Below, piece by piece: positions 27,316-41,500 of a stretch of DNA of 64,000 nt. The DNA is taken from NCBI GenBank assembly GCA_963070105.1, contig OY718808.1:496001-560000 (forward strand). Direction: 5' to 3'. How positions within the stretch are numbered: position 1 is the first letter of the stretch; every line of letters begins with the position of its first letter. A program made the translations under genes and the position numbers. Under the pieces are notes generated by a model. The model made no database searches, had not been told where the DNA came from, and saw only the letters and a list, made by a program, of their open reading frames with translations. The stretch is from Litomosoides sigmodontis. Its lineage: Eukaryota > Nematoda > Chromadorea > Rhabditida > Onchocercidae.

Positions 27316-27956
27316 TTGCTGTTAGCGTTCGGCGAGCATCAAAGTCAGTTTCGTGTGCACATTTACAGTAGCTACTCATGATGATAATAATAACAATATT
27401 AATGTTACCGCTAGAATTGTAGTCGTACATGCTAAGTCACCATTTGTCCTGAAGTGGCCTAGAACTTGACCTACCTACTCAACTACCCAACTTGCCCAAC
27501 TTGTCTGTTGAAAATATATCTATCTGATTGTTGGCTGACTTCATACGTGACAGTTGCACGCGTTATCACTCACTACTGTGTTATGGAAAATATATGCATT
27601 TCATCACTTCACGATCTTTCTTGATGCATTTGACGTGGGAGGTAGAAACGCTTGTTTTGTTTGACGTGGAAGAGGGAGATTTCGCTGTGTCATACTTTAT
27701 TATGTTTGCTGTTTCAAAAAACAGTCAATCAGCAAAGAGTCACAAGGATTGAACATTTTGTGAACGCTACGCGGATTTCTAGGAAGCGTAGCTGAACCTG
27801 AAATTGTGCGTTTCATTTCGTTTCATCTCAGTTCATTTGAACGTGGAATGTTATCATTTAAACTTTCCTGTGTATTATATTAACATTGGTTTTTCTGTAT
27901 TACAGCGTCTAACAGTACTCATTCGTTTAAAACTAATTACAAAAGTTTAATTTTAG

Positions 27957-30900
27957 ATGCCGAAAGAGCAGTATATGTGCCAATTATGCGCCAATCACGG
28001 AGTGTTTAATCAGCCGAAAAAAGGACATAAGCAAAAGTGTCCTTATCGTCACTGTCCGTAAGTTTTTGTATTTTCCGGAAAACTGTAAAGGTCACGTTAT
28101 CGGTTCAATTTGTGCATTCTGCTATCACGCACTGCTTGTCTCCCCCATTTTCATTTCTCGCCACATTGACAGGATGAATTCTCGAAATGATCCTCTTTAC
28201 TTATTCAAATAAATCAAACTATCAGCAATTGCGAAAAAATATTCTCCTCAACTTATGATTTAATTCAAGCAATGAGCGAGCTGCGAGAGGTTTTTGTCGA
28301 CAAAAATAGTCTAAAAGTTTCGAAGAAAAGAGCGGAAACTTTTAAATTTCTATCACAAATACCCTAATGAATTCAATAAATCTGCCACTGCTTTCCTCAC
28401 AAAGCAATTAATCTCTGGGAGTTTTTTCGCTTCTCGGGGTGGTGCGGTCGACGGGAGAAAAAACGCGCGGTGCTAATGTTGTTGTCATTTTTCTTTGTTT
28501 TCTTACTCTAAGAATATTTTCGCAGCAGTCCCAAATCAATCAGTCAATTAATCGGTGCTAATTTAGCAATAAGAAAAAAAGTGAAACTTTTAAATTGCCC
28601 TCATGGAACGCACTGAAATGATATTTCATTTGATGCGTACATCGATGACCTCTATGACCGCTGCCTGCTTCATAAGGTGGTAAATGGACAGATTTTCATA
28701 TTCTTTTTGCATCAAATTAGTTGCAACGTTTGATTTTGAAAATCAACGAATCTATGAACTTTTCCTCTCTCCCTTTCAAGCGTATTTCAATTCAAACCCT
28801 TTAGCTATCACAGAACAGCAAGCATTTCTGCTTTTTGCTTGCAAGGCTAACAATTATGTTAGAGAAAGGAAACGTTGAAATCACTTCATGTTTTCAACAA
28901 TGCGAAATCAAATAAAACAACATTAATTGAAGAAGGCAGCTGTTCAATGAGCAAAAAATTTTTTCGGTCTTTTTGATCTTTGAGAGTTTGCACATTTAGA
29001 AAGTTATTTATACACACATGTAGAGCCACAAAAAGTTAATTAAATAAATTGATAGATGAACTGTTCCGAAGTTCATCTCATCCATTTCATCGGCAAATTC
29101 ACTTCTTCTACAATCATTTCACATATGCAACTTCGTTAATAAAATAAATGTGCAGTTAATCATTGGCATAATTTAAATTTATTACATTTCAGGAGCTTTT
29201 TTAATTGCATGCGTTGTGTCGCCGACAAATACATCATTAGAAACTCTTGAAAATTTTAATCACCGATTGATTATAAATGTCACTAATCAAGCTAATAGGG
29301 GGGTGGGATTGAAATCGTTTGAACTGCATCACTACTAAGGAAATCTGCATAAAGCTGTGGGAGCAAGAAAAAGCATAAAGCCTCATGAATCGTAAATTCT
29401 GAAAATTTGGAAACCAATTTAAAGCAAAAACGAGAAGTAAAGGTATATGATGTCATTAACAGAGAGAGTTGAAAGTGTATGCCATAAATTACTAGACTTT
29501 CACCACGAAGGGTTTTGCGTGAAGCGTTCTTTTTTTCAATGATACCATCGATGCTCTCTTTTTTCTCCGCCATATCGGTCATAGCCCTATGATTTTGATG
29601 AAAATTTTCAAAGTGAAAAATTATGATCAGCAATAATTCATGAATCATTTTGCAAATTCAAAATGATGACAAATATGCTATCATTTCTTTTTCTCTTTCT
29701 CTCTTTCTTTCCCTCTCTTCCCCTCTCCTTTTCGTGGCGGAACGAGAGAGGGAGGTTGGATGGGGCAGGTGGACGGAGGTGGAAGAATTTTAGGCTTCTT
29801 TCTTTCAACTACCCACTTTTAATTCAGCATTTTTGTCTATTTCAATTTTCTCAATTTTGCTTAATATGAATGCTATCATCGGCGTGTACGACGAAGCTGA
29901 ATGCAACGACGGTGACAGTGACAGTGACAGAGGGGAAATCCATAGCCGCCCTGTTCGTTGCTCTGTGCGCAATTGTGTTTTGAAAGGAACAATAACAATA
30001 TTTTAGAGTTGAAAATTTATCACTCTCTCCCAATTTGTCATTTCTACAACGAAGATGAAAATGGGAGAGGAAAAGCACTGCGACTACTACTTCCTTGGCG
30101 CTGGTGGTTCATTGATTAATTACAACGCTTTTGTTGCACTCTCCAGGGTTCATTTCCAAAGAACTAACCACCCCCACCACCCTCACTCTCAATTAATCTT
30201 AATCAAAATTCATTTGACCTTCTCAAAATCTGCAAATTTGCATATTTTGATGAGATTTCAATCTTTCACTTCAAATAGATCATTCTGCTTTTATTCGATT
30301 ATATTCAAGAAAAGGGAAGAAATGAAATAAACTAATTGAGAGGTTTCAATTTGCTCACTTCTCTCCTAAGTTGTATTCGGATTTTTGGGGTGCAGTCCGT
30401 TTGGAGTTACTTACAACTTTCTTTCTCATTCTCTTTTAATTTGTCATTTTTTCAACAAAAATGAAAATGAGAGAGAAGATGGGCCTTTCAAGCGATAGAT
30501 TCTAATAATTAACACAACTCAATTTCATTACTTCAATGAACTAAAATATCAAAATAGCGCTGCTTCATCCATCTGTTAATCTTCCTCACACTTTTTCAAA
30601 CCATTTGATTACTTACATTCGAGCGGTGGAAAAATTTGAATTAACAACACCAAAGGATTTGAGATGCAAATTGTTACACATAGCTTATGTGCGTGCTGCT
30701 ATTTCATACTTCAAGGCTTATGTATTGGTCTTTAATTGAAACGAAAAACGAACCTAAAGGTTTTTATTGTTCTTAAAAGATTTGTTGGCTCATTTATGGG
30801 TATGAAAGTAAAAGAAAAAGCCAAAAAAAATTTTAGAAACAAAGACAGTGTTTGGCCAATAAATTGCCGCACTTTGCTTGCGTAGCTTTAAATGAAGAGA

Positions 30901-33900
30901 GACAAAAATTTGATTTTGTATTAAACAGAGAAAACTCCCTTTTATCCTCCACCTCTCTCTCTCCCTCCCTCCTCCTCACCTCTCTCTTGAAACTACTATC
31001 TGATTTCATTGCAATAAAAAAAGGCATATACTGCTTGCCTGTAATGCCTTCTAATATTTTTTAATTCTCAAAAACTCTTTATGCTACCTCTCATCAATTG
31101 ACAGAAATGTCATTTTGCTATTATTGTCATCGGAACCAATGGATGTTCTAAATACTGTAGTTTATTTTCAGTTTATATTCCAATTTAATGAAATTTTCAT
31201 TACTCTCTGGAAAAAATTTTTTGAATGTCGCAGCAAACAAATACAAATAATTGTTGTGAAAGTTTTTCGTCGTAAACTCTCCCTCCCATCCTTTACTTTG
31301 CTGTAGCAAATTAAATTGCCGTTAAGTGTGGAGGAATAATTTAATTAATTTTCACTACTGATATTTTCCAGATGCAGTTTATGTGCTTTAAATACAAAAC
31401 GACGAGCACTGGATCAGATTGAGCGTCAGTTAAAGAACGGATCAGCAAATCTGAAAACTGTTCCAGGTTTAGTGAATGACAAGATAGATCTATGCGACAC
31501 ACGATCTTTCAATTTCGAAAGCAAAAGTATTGATACGACAGATTCGAGGGATGACGATTACGGTAATGGATTTAAATAATTCTTCAGAATAGCAATATTA
31601 TATTTAGCTTTTATTATCAGAGATTCACGATGATTTAAACCATAGCGATTAATCGATACCCATCTATCGTCCATCTTTTTATCGATCAATTAATTCAAAT
31701 ATCCATTTATCCGATCATCCGTTCACCTGTCCATCGCCTATCTGTGTGGAATCGATCATTCACTACTTTGAATCGCTCTGATGCACTCATCTTGATCAGC
31801 CCTTGCTATCTTACTTTCATCTAGCAACACCTCAAACAAATTACATATTTCAAAACGTCAGTTACGAGTTCAATTTAAATCTGTTACTTCTACCACTATG
31901 TCTCACAAGACAACAAGTGATGGATTTAGAGAGTGTCCCTCTTCCCTCACTGCGCTCACTCCTCCTTTCATTCATTTCTGCTAAAATCATTCAATTTCAA
32001 ACATTCACACAAAACTCCTATTATTAACAATTTTAGCATGAGAAAGCCAGTGGAACAGGTGGATGTGAGAAGGAATTAATTGGAAATGAAATTTGACTAA
32101 ATTTTAGATTAAAGTGATTTATTAGTGCGAGTGTTTCAAAGCGATGCAAACAATAAACTATTAGAGCGGCTAAGCTAAAGCAACTTCAATCTATTATAAT
32201 TTGTCAAAATGGAGGAAATCTCTTACAAACTTTTTTCATTCACAGCTCATCTTCAAACACTTAATTTTTTCCACTTTTTTTTTCTTATTCATCCCTAAAG
32301 AGATCCACCAATTTGTCGGCATTTTTCTTTTCTCAAAAATATTTTTACTCACATTTTTCCTCAAAAATTCACTTTTTTTCCATAGCTTGTCGGTTTCTTC
32401 CTGCTTATTTCTAATTTTTCTTTTGCGCTTTTTCTTTGTTTTTTGCTTTTCCGAAATGCTTGTTTTATTCTTTATGAAGAAGCTACACTTTGCAAGCGTC
32501 TAATAAGCATTTTCTTGATTTATTTATCCTTCTCTTTTTTCAATTTCAAATTTTGAAAATTTTCTGTTTAAATTTTATAGTATTAATTGAAGCGATGTGT
32601 GTGGCACTTATTTACTAACTGTTTTTTTTATTCATCCTATTAAATGTAATGTGTTTTCCTAAGCAATTCATTAAATGGAAAAAAATGCAAAGAAAAAAAA
32701 ACGATATTTGTGTAATTTCCCATGTTGAAATGATTAGCGCAAATAACAAGCAAAAAGCGAGTGAGACGAGAATTTCTTCTTCACTCTAAAAAGTTTTTCG
32801 CATTTTGCAAATTTCAGCCATACGTCCTTCGTTAATATCTTGGAAAATCACAAAATTATTATTGTTTTTTTCTTTTCGAAAAATTTTCATCGCAGTTCTC
32901 ATCAACTACAGTCAATGTAGTTTCTAATATATCCTGAAAGGTATCCATGCGCAAACTGCAACACTTTCCTCGGAAAATCTGAATCTTACCAGAAATTTTT
33001 AATTCTAATTTAAATTTTACAAATGTGCACTTTAATGCTCAATAATTTCATTAAATAGGAAAATGTGAGAATATCTGTTGTTATACTTAAAATGAATTAT
33101 TGAAAGAGGTTCAACCAGAAAATTCTTTTGAAGTTGATTTCCGTATTTAGCCGTAATGGTTTTGCGTCATTCTCCTGTTGTTTTTCTTCCGACCTCAGAT
33201 TTTGTTTGTCCATACCATCGAAGAGAAGTCCGGATGAATCCTGACATGCACAGCTAACCTTGTAAAAGTGCAGTTTGCCTTCTAATGAATGAGAAGAAAT
33301 AGGATTCAATTGAAGTAGAAAAAAGTTTCCGCTCACCGGCGGATCTCTCTCCCCCAAGTCGCTTCTCAAACTTATTTTTAACTCAAGTAGCATTCTGAAA
33401 TACTTCTGGAAATTTCTCATTTCAGTTTTTATTATTCATGAAGAAAATATTGGAATGCAGCACACTTCACCTTTCATGCTATTTTTTCCAGAAGATAAAT
33501 TTGCAAATTTTTTTATGAACGCGGTGAGAATTTCATCCATTCTTTCTCTGACATTACATGTTAGAAAGAGGTGAAAAAACAGTTATATTAGCTGGTAATA
33601 ATGACCTCTGAGCGGCAGATTTGTAAGAAAAGGCAACAAAAAGGTCACCAACTGACTTCTCAAATTCAAACGTTGCATGGCCTACTTGCTTATTTATTGA
33701 ATATTGAAATATGCACTGGACGTCTCGTATCAGCAATGTACATGAAGTATTTGTGAGGAAAAAACGAAAGTCTTTTGTTTGGCGCAATTTGTTGAACGGA
33801 AAATGCGGCGACGCAGTTTAGTACTTTTTAAATGGAAATATTTCGAATGCTAGAAATCTCAATTTTTGTATAATTGATTTTGGGAGAGTTTAAATTCGTT

Positions 33901-36900
33901 TTATTTTACTGAAAGAATTCAAATTTGTTGTGTTTCAAGTTTTACCGATCAAATAAGTCCTGCCATTTACATTAGCAATTTGATATTTGAAATATCACTT
34001 CTGTTCTGAACTGTCTTTTTTAATGGTCATACATGTGACTACTTGACTAATGGGTTAGAAATCCAATTTCCGAATTATTTAATGCTTCCAATTTTGGCAT
34101 TTCTTCTAAAGTTACTCAAATCTACCCTCTCCCTCCGCCCCCCCCCACAACTCAGTGTTGTAATCTTTATAAGATTACTTTCTTGAAATTGAAAACTGTT
34201 TAATTGAAACTTTTCGATAGTCTGAAGAACACGTAACAACAAATAACGGTGTTTAAAAAATGTTGGACATTAAAGTTTAATGTGGAGAAATTTGAAACGA
34301 GTGTTAAAAATGGTGATCTGTAATTTTATTAGTACGACTATCAGATTACTTTGATGACGTTCTTTTCATCATTTAGAAGCTGTCACATTCAGATGATTGC
34401 TGAATCAAAACAAAAAGTTCAGAAATACGAAAATATGTCTGATGCTCATAATCAAAGCACCAAAATATGAATTCAGTAATTTCGGATCCGTCCAATATAT
34501 TTCAGTCACAACACTGACAGCTTTACGAAAAGCTGCCTTTACACATCAGTCGGTCACGCCGCTACGTCCATTACCGATCAAAAGCAAGTAAGTTGGAGTG
34601 ATTTTAAGTTTCAGTTAATATCAGTTTCAAAATTGAAATGCAAACAAACGTCTTTGGGGGATTTGATTGCTCGTATTGGTCAATTTCACGTGATGAAGGA
34701 ATATGCAAATTATTGAGCTCAATTGTTTTTGTAAAATCAATGATGAAAAATCAGTAAGCGTAACGCACTCGTTTTTTTTCCTTTGTTGTCGTTGTTGTTC
34801 AGCTCATCGAGCGGCGCATTTTGCGTTGCATTGCCGGCGACAATAACGAAGAAAGCACTTAAAAGGACAGCGAAACGTATGGACGAAGTAGGCAGGAAAG
34901 CACGAATTCTCGAAAATGCGATCACAAATATAGCACAGAGGAACAGACATCGCTCGATATTCCATTCCGCTGAGCAGCTAGCGCAATCCGGCTAACTGGA
35001 ATTCCGCTACTAGTAGGAAAGTGGAAATCGGAAACGATTCGAATTTTGTTTTTTTCCTCTTCGTCGGCCTGTTTGAGAGAAAGGATACAATTCTTACGAT
35101 TAATGTTACGACTAATTAATACGATAAAAGCATGTATTAGCATTTGTTCATTAGGAAGTAAACATCAAAATCAATCGATCAATACTTCTATCATTCAGCA
35201 CTGATTATATTTCCTGATCAGATGAAGAAGAAGAAGCAAACCATGATCATCGTTTCTTCCCTCTTGTTTTACCAAACATGAATGAAGCAATCAATAGTCG
35301 TTATACATGTAACGAATTTTTGAAATTCTTTTGCATTAGAACAATTTAAATTTTTCTCTACCTGACGTGCGTGTATCGAGTCACTTGGCTAAAACTTAAA
35401 GTGCGTATGACTTTTTAGAAAAAAATTTTTATTACCAAAAAGAATTAATTGAAAAAAGTGAATATTAACTGAAGGACCACCACAACTTCACAATTATTGA
35501 TGATCCCTGATCATAATTATCATTTTCTATCATTTCACGGAAACAATAAAGTTCAAATTTTCGACCCCTCTTATCTCTCTGTCTGCCTCTCCCTCTCTCT
35601 CTCTCTCCGTGCAAGGGAATAATTTTCACCGCAAAACTTTACATTATAAGTGTCAGGGTGCAATTAAGTCAATGTGACGTGTAAGAGTGTGCCAAACATT
35701 TGCAATTTTCCTTTGGCTTTCGCAATTTTTTTTGCCTTTACGTAGAAGTCTACGCTAGCGAAAGTGAAATTTTCTTTCTGACGAGGTTTTTTCCTTTGAA
35801 GTGTCGGACAGAAGTTGTCAACGTCGTCCTTTAGGAGTCACAGGGCAGTACAGTGAGGAGTGTCGCGCCTCATCCTCAGCCTACAGTTGAGGTACGAAAG
35901 GTCAAAACAAACGTCATCCATGAGTCGCTGAAGTAGGATGCAAGAGGGGAGAAGTTATGCAATGCGAGTAATTCATTCATGGGTTACGTGAACCAATTTT
36001 TTTACATAACAGAAGGTTGTTATCGATCAAATTATATCATAACGTCGTTCGTAAATGCAATCATAAATCTTTTAAACTGGCAATAATAAATTCATGATTT
36101 TTTAGTATTTATGAAACACTGTCACGATCTTTGACAATTTCATTCACGAAAGACTCCTCCGGATTTCCGACAATACGTATCACGAATTAATTCAAACTCC
36201 ACTTTAATGACAATTACTGCAACGAGTGCAGTAACTGGTACTTATAGCGACCATAATTAATTTTCAAACAATTTGAAATTGATTGGAATTATCGGCTAAA
36301 AGTTAAAATTAGTTCAGTGCAACCTTTCTCGCTATGAATATTTATAAAAATCTTGTGCAGACTTTCTGTTGTCAATTTCTCCACTAATTTTTGGGGGTTC
36401 TGACAAAGGTAAGCAAGCCATCTTGCTTGGTGGATTTATTTAAGAAGGAGAAGTGTTCCTTCCGTAACGGTCTTCTTTGTGGTAGACAACAGAAAGAGTG
36501 TGGCTGTAAGGAGGAGCAGCAGCAAAGTAACTGGTCCACTGTACTGATTTTACCGGACGGTCCACTTGCAAATAGCATAATTGTTTAGATTAATTAGTTA
36601 GCTAACTTGTGAAATGGGCGAAGCTCAATGGAGTGATTCGCATTTGCCGATAATGATTCAGCGATTAAACAAAGAAAGGATTGAAACGTGCATCCGTCTG
36701 TTGTAGAAGGAAGGACAGGACAGATGATAGGCGACATCGAAGATCAAAGCGCCAGATGCTAAAGGTCAACTAGCAGACAAATGATTGCCACGTCGCAAAA
36801 TGCCTTTGGTGCCTAACACGGACAGTTTCAGTTTCAGTTATATGAACTAACTTTAGTTCCACATTGTTAACCATGCCGTACGGTGCAATTCAGTAAAGGT

Positions 36901-38522
36901 GGTCGTGAACAAGCAGTTTCACTTTGGTATTATCCAAGGATTTCGGAATTGCGACACGGAGTGTTGTGATCTTTGGTTTTATTGTTAAATTAATCAATTC
37001 AATGGATTAAGGTGGCATCATTTGTTGGATCATTGAGAATGACGTATAGTTCAAAGCGCGTGATTCAGCCGTATGACATCGCATCACTTCGGTGCGCTAA
37101 AATTTCTATGCAAAATTCAATTGAATGCAACAAAAATTTTTATTACAGTTCGTTCTTAAAATACACAAAATCATCTCAGAATTTCAAATTGTAAATTTCG
37201 AAAATATGCAAATGAGGAGAGGAATTGCAGAAAGAAAAGATCGGAATTTCGTTTGCAAATAGATCTCTCAACAAATGTACCAAAAATGAGAATGTACGAT
37301 TAAGCAGCACTTCCTTACTTTATTTAACCAAAGAAATGACTGATGCCGTTTAATAAAAACATAGCAATGGCGATGCAATCCATGCCAAAAGCGAAGCGTG
37401 TTAAGATTGACCTGCTTCCTTCCACACGGCGATGAATCATCATCGTGAGAATTTGACGTGATCTCGAATCACTGTAGAAAGGCTGAGCCACAGTTCTCTG
37501 CAAATCCTCTTCACGCATTTTAATTCTTTTAGTTCTCTTTTTTTTGAAGAAATGAGCAGAAAGACATTTCCGTCCTCTTTCTTCCAGCAACTTTTCATCT
37601 CTTTTTTTAAAAATCTTTCCTTTGTTTTGCTTAATTTGCATTTATCATTGTATTTAATTGTTTCAATTATCATTTCATTTAATGAAAAGGATGCCTCATA
37701 TCGACGAGTGATAGAGCATTGGTGCTTCACATCAGAATATCATTCCTTTTCAATACTTTTCATTTCTCAGTCACTCTCAGTCACTCGACACCCTCTTATG
37801 ATATCTCACGTTCCATTCCGTCCTTCTTACCAGACTTTTGTTGATTCGGTTCATAGTCTTATCCAATTTAAATTTTCCCAAAAATTAAATTAACAAAAAT
37901 AGCAGGCATATTTATCCACGACATCTTTGCTGCTGCTATTTTCTTTTACGATCAGACATCAGCGCTACGCCACTTAAGCACAGCAAGCTCCATACCAGGC
38001 TGTCGAAAACTCGAAATAACGTCAACAAAAATTAGAGAAATCTTCAAGTCATTGGTTATTTCATCAGCAAGAGGAACAGTTTACAACTGCCTAGTCCTTT
38101 GTTGTGTTCAGCACCGACCTCATACAGTAGCAATTAACCTCTTTGTGACTTGAACACCGCTAAAGTAACTGTATTCGTAACCTTTGATTTATCACGTTGT
38201 TGTATGTGTTTTCTTTTCACGACCTCAACCCCACTGATTGCAAACTGTTGTCGACAACAGTTGACCTGAACTCCTCCCAATCCACCTCATACTTCCTAGC
38301 TGCGATCGAACCCTCATGGCGCGTCGTTGTACCACAAGAAGTGTTCTAGCAGTGCTTGTATTCTAAACTTGTACAGATAGTGTTTATCCACTGCTGCAAG
38401 CGAATAAACCAGTTGTAAATAGACGAGCATCCAAACCGAAGAAAGTTCCTCCAACATCCACAACAGCGTGTCCGCTTCTCATAAAAAAAAAAAACGAAAA
38501 AAAAATCAAAATTTTAGACTAA
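27957..38522 (+). CDS. DM-domain (doublesex/MAB-3 family) transcription factor, about 171 aa
   Basis: Exon 1 (27957-28057) starts with ATG directly after AATTTTAG and ends GTCC|GTAAGT. Exon 2 (31372-31562) starts after TATTTTCCAG. Together they encode a full DM zinc module: CQLCANHGV, KKGHKQKCPYRHCPC, SLCALNTKRRALDQIERQL. All eight ligands are present (CxxC, two His, and the later cysteines including CPC and CxxC); closest by eye is the first DM domain of C. elegans MAB-3. By family, DM proteins bind the DNA minor groove and control male development. Less certain exons: 34506-34587 (ATTTCAG to AA|GTAAGT, THQSVTPLRPLP) and 38381-38522 (GATAG acceptor to TAA, NRRASKPKKVPPTSTT). All phases match and the total is an exact multiple of three. 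Introns are about 3.3, 2.9 and 3.8 kb. Exon 2 alone would otherwise stop at 31578. Confidence 0.85.
28058..31371 (+). other. Intron 1 of the DM-domain gene
   Basis: 3,314 bases splitting the zinc module in its middle (phase 2). Minus-strand frame 29292-29648 (118 codons) has an ATG but no recognisable content. Nothing else stands out apart from short pyrimidine tracts. Confidence 0.7.
31563..38380 (+). other. Introns 2-3 of the DM-domain gene
   Basis: Mostly unstructured AT-rich DNA. Contains a run of nine C near 34138-34146 and a CT tract at 35586-35608. Two splice-flanked blocks near 38000-38100 do not fit the exon phases. Frames at 33097-33420 and 37324-37893 have no splice support. Confidence 0.5.
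35586..35608 (+). repeat. (CT)n tract
   Basis: Short CT-rich run. Confidence 0.85.
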
Positions 38523-41500
38523 CTATTTGAGAAGCTGTAGAATTGGTAAAAAGTGCATCCATTTTACCGCAACGTACATGCAACGTGTACCTATTTTTCC
38601 AATCAGTGAAAGATTGTTTTTTTTTTTCAGAATAAGTTTAAACTTTAAAAAATTATTTGCTTCATTGTTAACCGTCTTTTGTAATTTATCGCGGCGATGC
38701 AACTGTTTTTGAGGTCTCATCAATTTTTTGCAGAACTTAGCGAAAGTTTCAAGTTTTCACCATCTCTTGAAGATTTGTAATTTCCACTGCTAGCTTTTCC
38801 TTTAATATTTAAATATTATTTGTAATTTTCAAAGTGCAGAAATAGCAGAGTAAAAAAATAAGGGATGAATGCAAGTTGGAGCGCAAATGTCGCATCATAC
38901 CTACAAGAATTTTTGTGCCAACAATGTTATTTTGTTCAAAATGATATTGATTTAGCTAAATCTTCAAAGTAAAGCTAAGGAAAAGCCTAAGAAGGTGAAA
39001 AGCAGCTAACAATTAAACATCGTTAAGCATTTAAATGGATACTAGAATAAATGCCCTTCGTGAAACATTTCATGAAGACTTTGAAATTTTCTTGAAACAA
39101 AAATTTAACGAGCAATTCAATTTGAGGAGAAACAGAAATTTGAGTCCAAGAAAGTCTTATAATGTTTGTAAAACTAAAAACTCATACCTAATTTGTTTAA
39201 TTTTTAAAAAAGGATCGATTGACGGCAACTGAAATAAGCAGTGCACTGTCACTGATGTGCAGATTGATTTAATTCAGTGATTGAATTTTCATAAAAATTT
39301 TAAAAAAGGAAATTACAACACAATTTATGACATTCATTTCAGAAATGAAGTGGGACATTTATTTTGAAACAGATATTTTGATATCTTTAAATGCCTACCT
39401 TTATTTAATAAATTCGATGCAACGAGTTGAGGTACATCTGCTTCAACAATGCTGAAAGGGAAAGTGAGAGAGAGAGAGAAAGGAAGAGAAGAGAAATTTT
39501 GTGGAAGAGTAATAATTATATTTTGAACTTCGAATGGAAGTTCACATTCGCTCTTTCTTTCACTAGAGGTAAATATTACTCATTTGACCAGTAAAATCTG
39601 AAAATTGAAATAATATGGACGAATTCATGGTAGCATTAAAGTATACTCTTCAACTGCACTAATTAAGGAACATATTATTATTCCCAATTCGCTCGCTCGT
39701 GTCATCCCTCTCCTGCCTTTTGTTTTTAAAAATTTCGTTGAAATTTGCGGTGTTTGCTTTTGTCGCAAGTGATAGCGATTTTCCCATTAATTTGTTATTG
39801 CAAAATAGTTTGTGGTTCAACTCTAAATTGTAAGAGCAAGCGCATTAACTTTAAGAGAAAGAAGTTCAAGTCAAATTTGAAGTAAAGGAACATATGCGAA
39901 AATGAAATAAATCAAATCAATCACTAAATTCTTTCGGCTTCTTCTTTCGTTCACAACACTGAAGACGTTTGCCACGTGTATGAGTGCGACATTTTCCAGT
40001 TTTCCGATAACAAATGTTTTGTTTGGCGGGATTGTCCACAAATATCTTGAAGGAAAGTAATTCACAGTGCGAAGTTTGCATAACAATAATCGAATCCGAA
40101 AACTTACCAAACGAAAATGTCGTCGTTTATGAAAGAGAACGGCGGTAAGAATTTCAGCATTTGCAAAGATTTACTATATTATTAGCTGTGCTTCGCATTC
40201 ATCCCTTTCCGACAAAATTGCTAGCACTTCAAAATTTCAATCAGTTTATTCCAATTTCCATATTGCATCGCTAAAATAACTTTTTTCCCTTTTAGCATTA
40301 ATTGGGAAAAGTTAATAAATGTTGAGCAGAGAGAAAATGATATGAAATTAACAAATTTCCGACTTCACCTTTGTTATTGCTTGCTTCTTTCTCTCATTTT
40401 TTAATTGATGGAAGTGGCGCATGAAGAGAGGAAAATAATTTTTGTAATTTTATTAAAACTGTAATTGTAATTGCTGCAAAGTTGTCAATGTGCTCCTATC
40501 TGATGCATTGCATTTTTCGGCTTAATTATTTCAGTTTGAAAAACTTATGAATTATGTACAAGTGATATTAGTGTCCGATATTGCTGGTGCCCGTCATTGC
40601 TAGCGTACGTCATCGCTAGTGTCAGTTACGGAAAAGAAGACACGGAATGATCCGTCACGTTTCACCACCGTTGTATTGACTGAATGTAGGAGAGAAAATA
40701 AAACGTGTAAATTACTATGTAAATTGGGAAGGTAGCAAGCATTTTACCAGCAGAAGTTCAATATAATTAGAGGTAATTTAATTTGCAAAAATTTCAATTG
40801 TAAAGCAACAGCAGGCGAAATGGGTGGCTTTCAATTCATTCATTTCATAGTTCAACTTTTTTTTTTTGCTCTTACAACACGATGTTATCAACTAATTTTA
40901 GTTTTGTTTTTTGAGAATTACTTGGAAAAGAAGGTAGTTGCGGAAAATCGTTAAAGTGAAATAAGGCCGAACTCTTTGATTTCCATCGTTCCGCTAGATC
41001 ATTGTTAACGATTTGTTGAAAAAAAAATGCTTTTCAACAATTCCACTCTCACAAAGAAATGTGAAATATTATTTTTTATTAAAACAAATATCATTCAATA
41101 ATGAGCTTTTATTATAGATATTCTGACTTAGTGAGGTTAATGTGCAATTAAACAAATCATTTCGGGCAAATTCAAATATTCATTTCGCTGCGTATTTTTT
41201 TAAGTAATTAAATTGCTACTGCCAGCATCTGTCTGCATCAACGTGTTTTTTAGCTGTTTTCGTTTTTTTCGCAAAAAAAGACGGAAAATTCATTAGTTGT
41301 AATACGCCTTCGATGGATTATTGCACTAATTAAATTCTTGCACTATTAATAAAGTTGAATCAATTGCGAAATTATTTGAAATTATTACAAACCTCATGTT
41401 ATATGTTAAATTAATGTGAGAAAAGTAAAAAAATTTTTAATGGGTTGTTGAATCAACCAATTTCAACTCCTCTCTTCTTACTCGTAGAAAATTAAGTTGC

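Noticed and set aside
37324..37893. Overlapping frames of 96-113 codons on both strands
   Set aside because: Low-complexity Lys/Glu or Phe/Leu/Ser translations without splice sites; inside a DM-gene intron.
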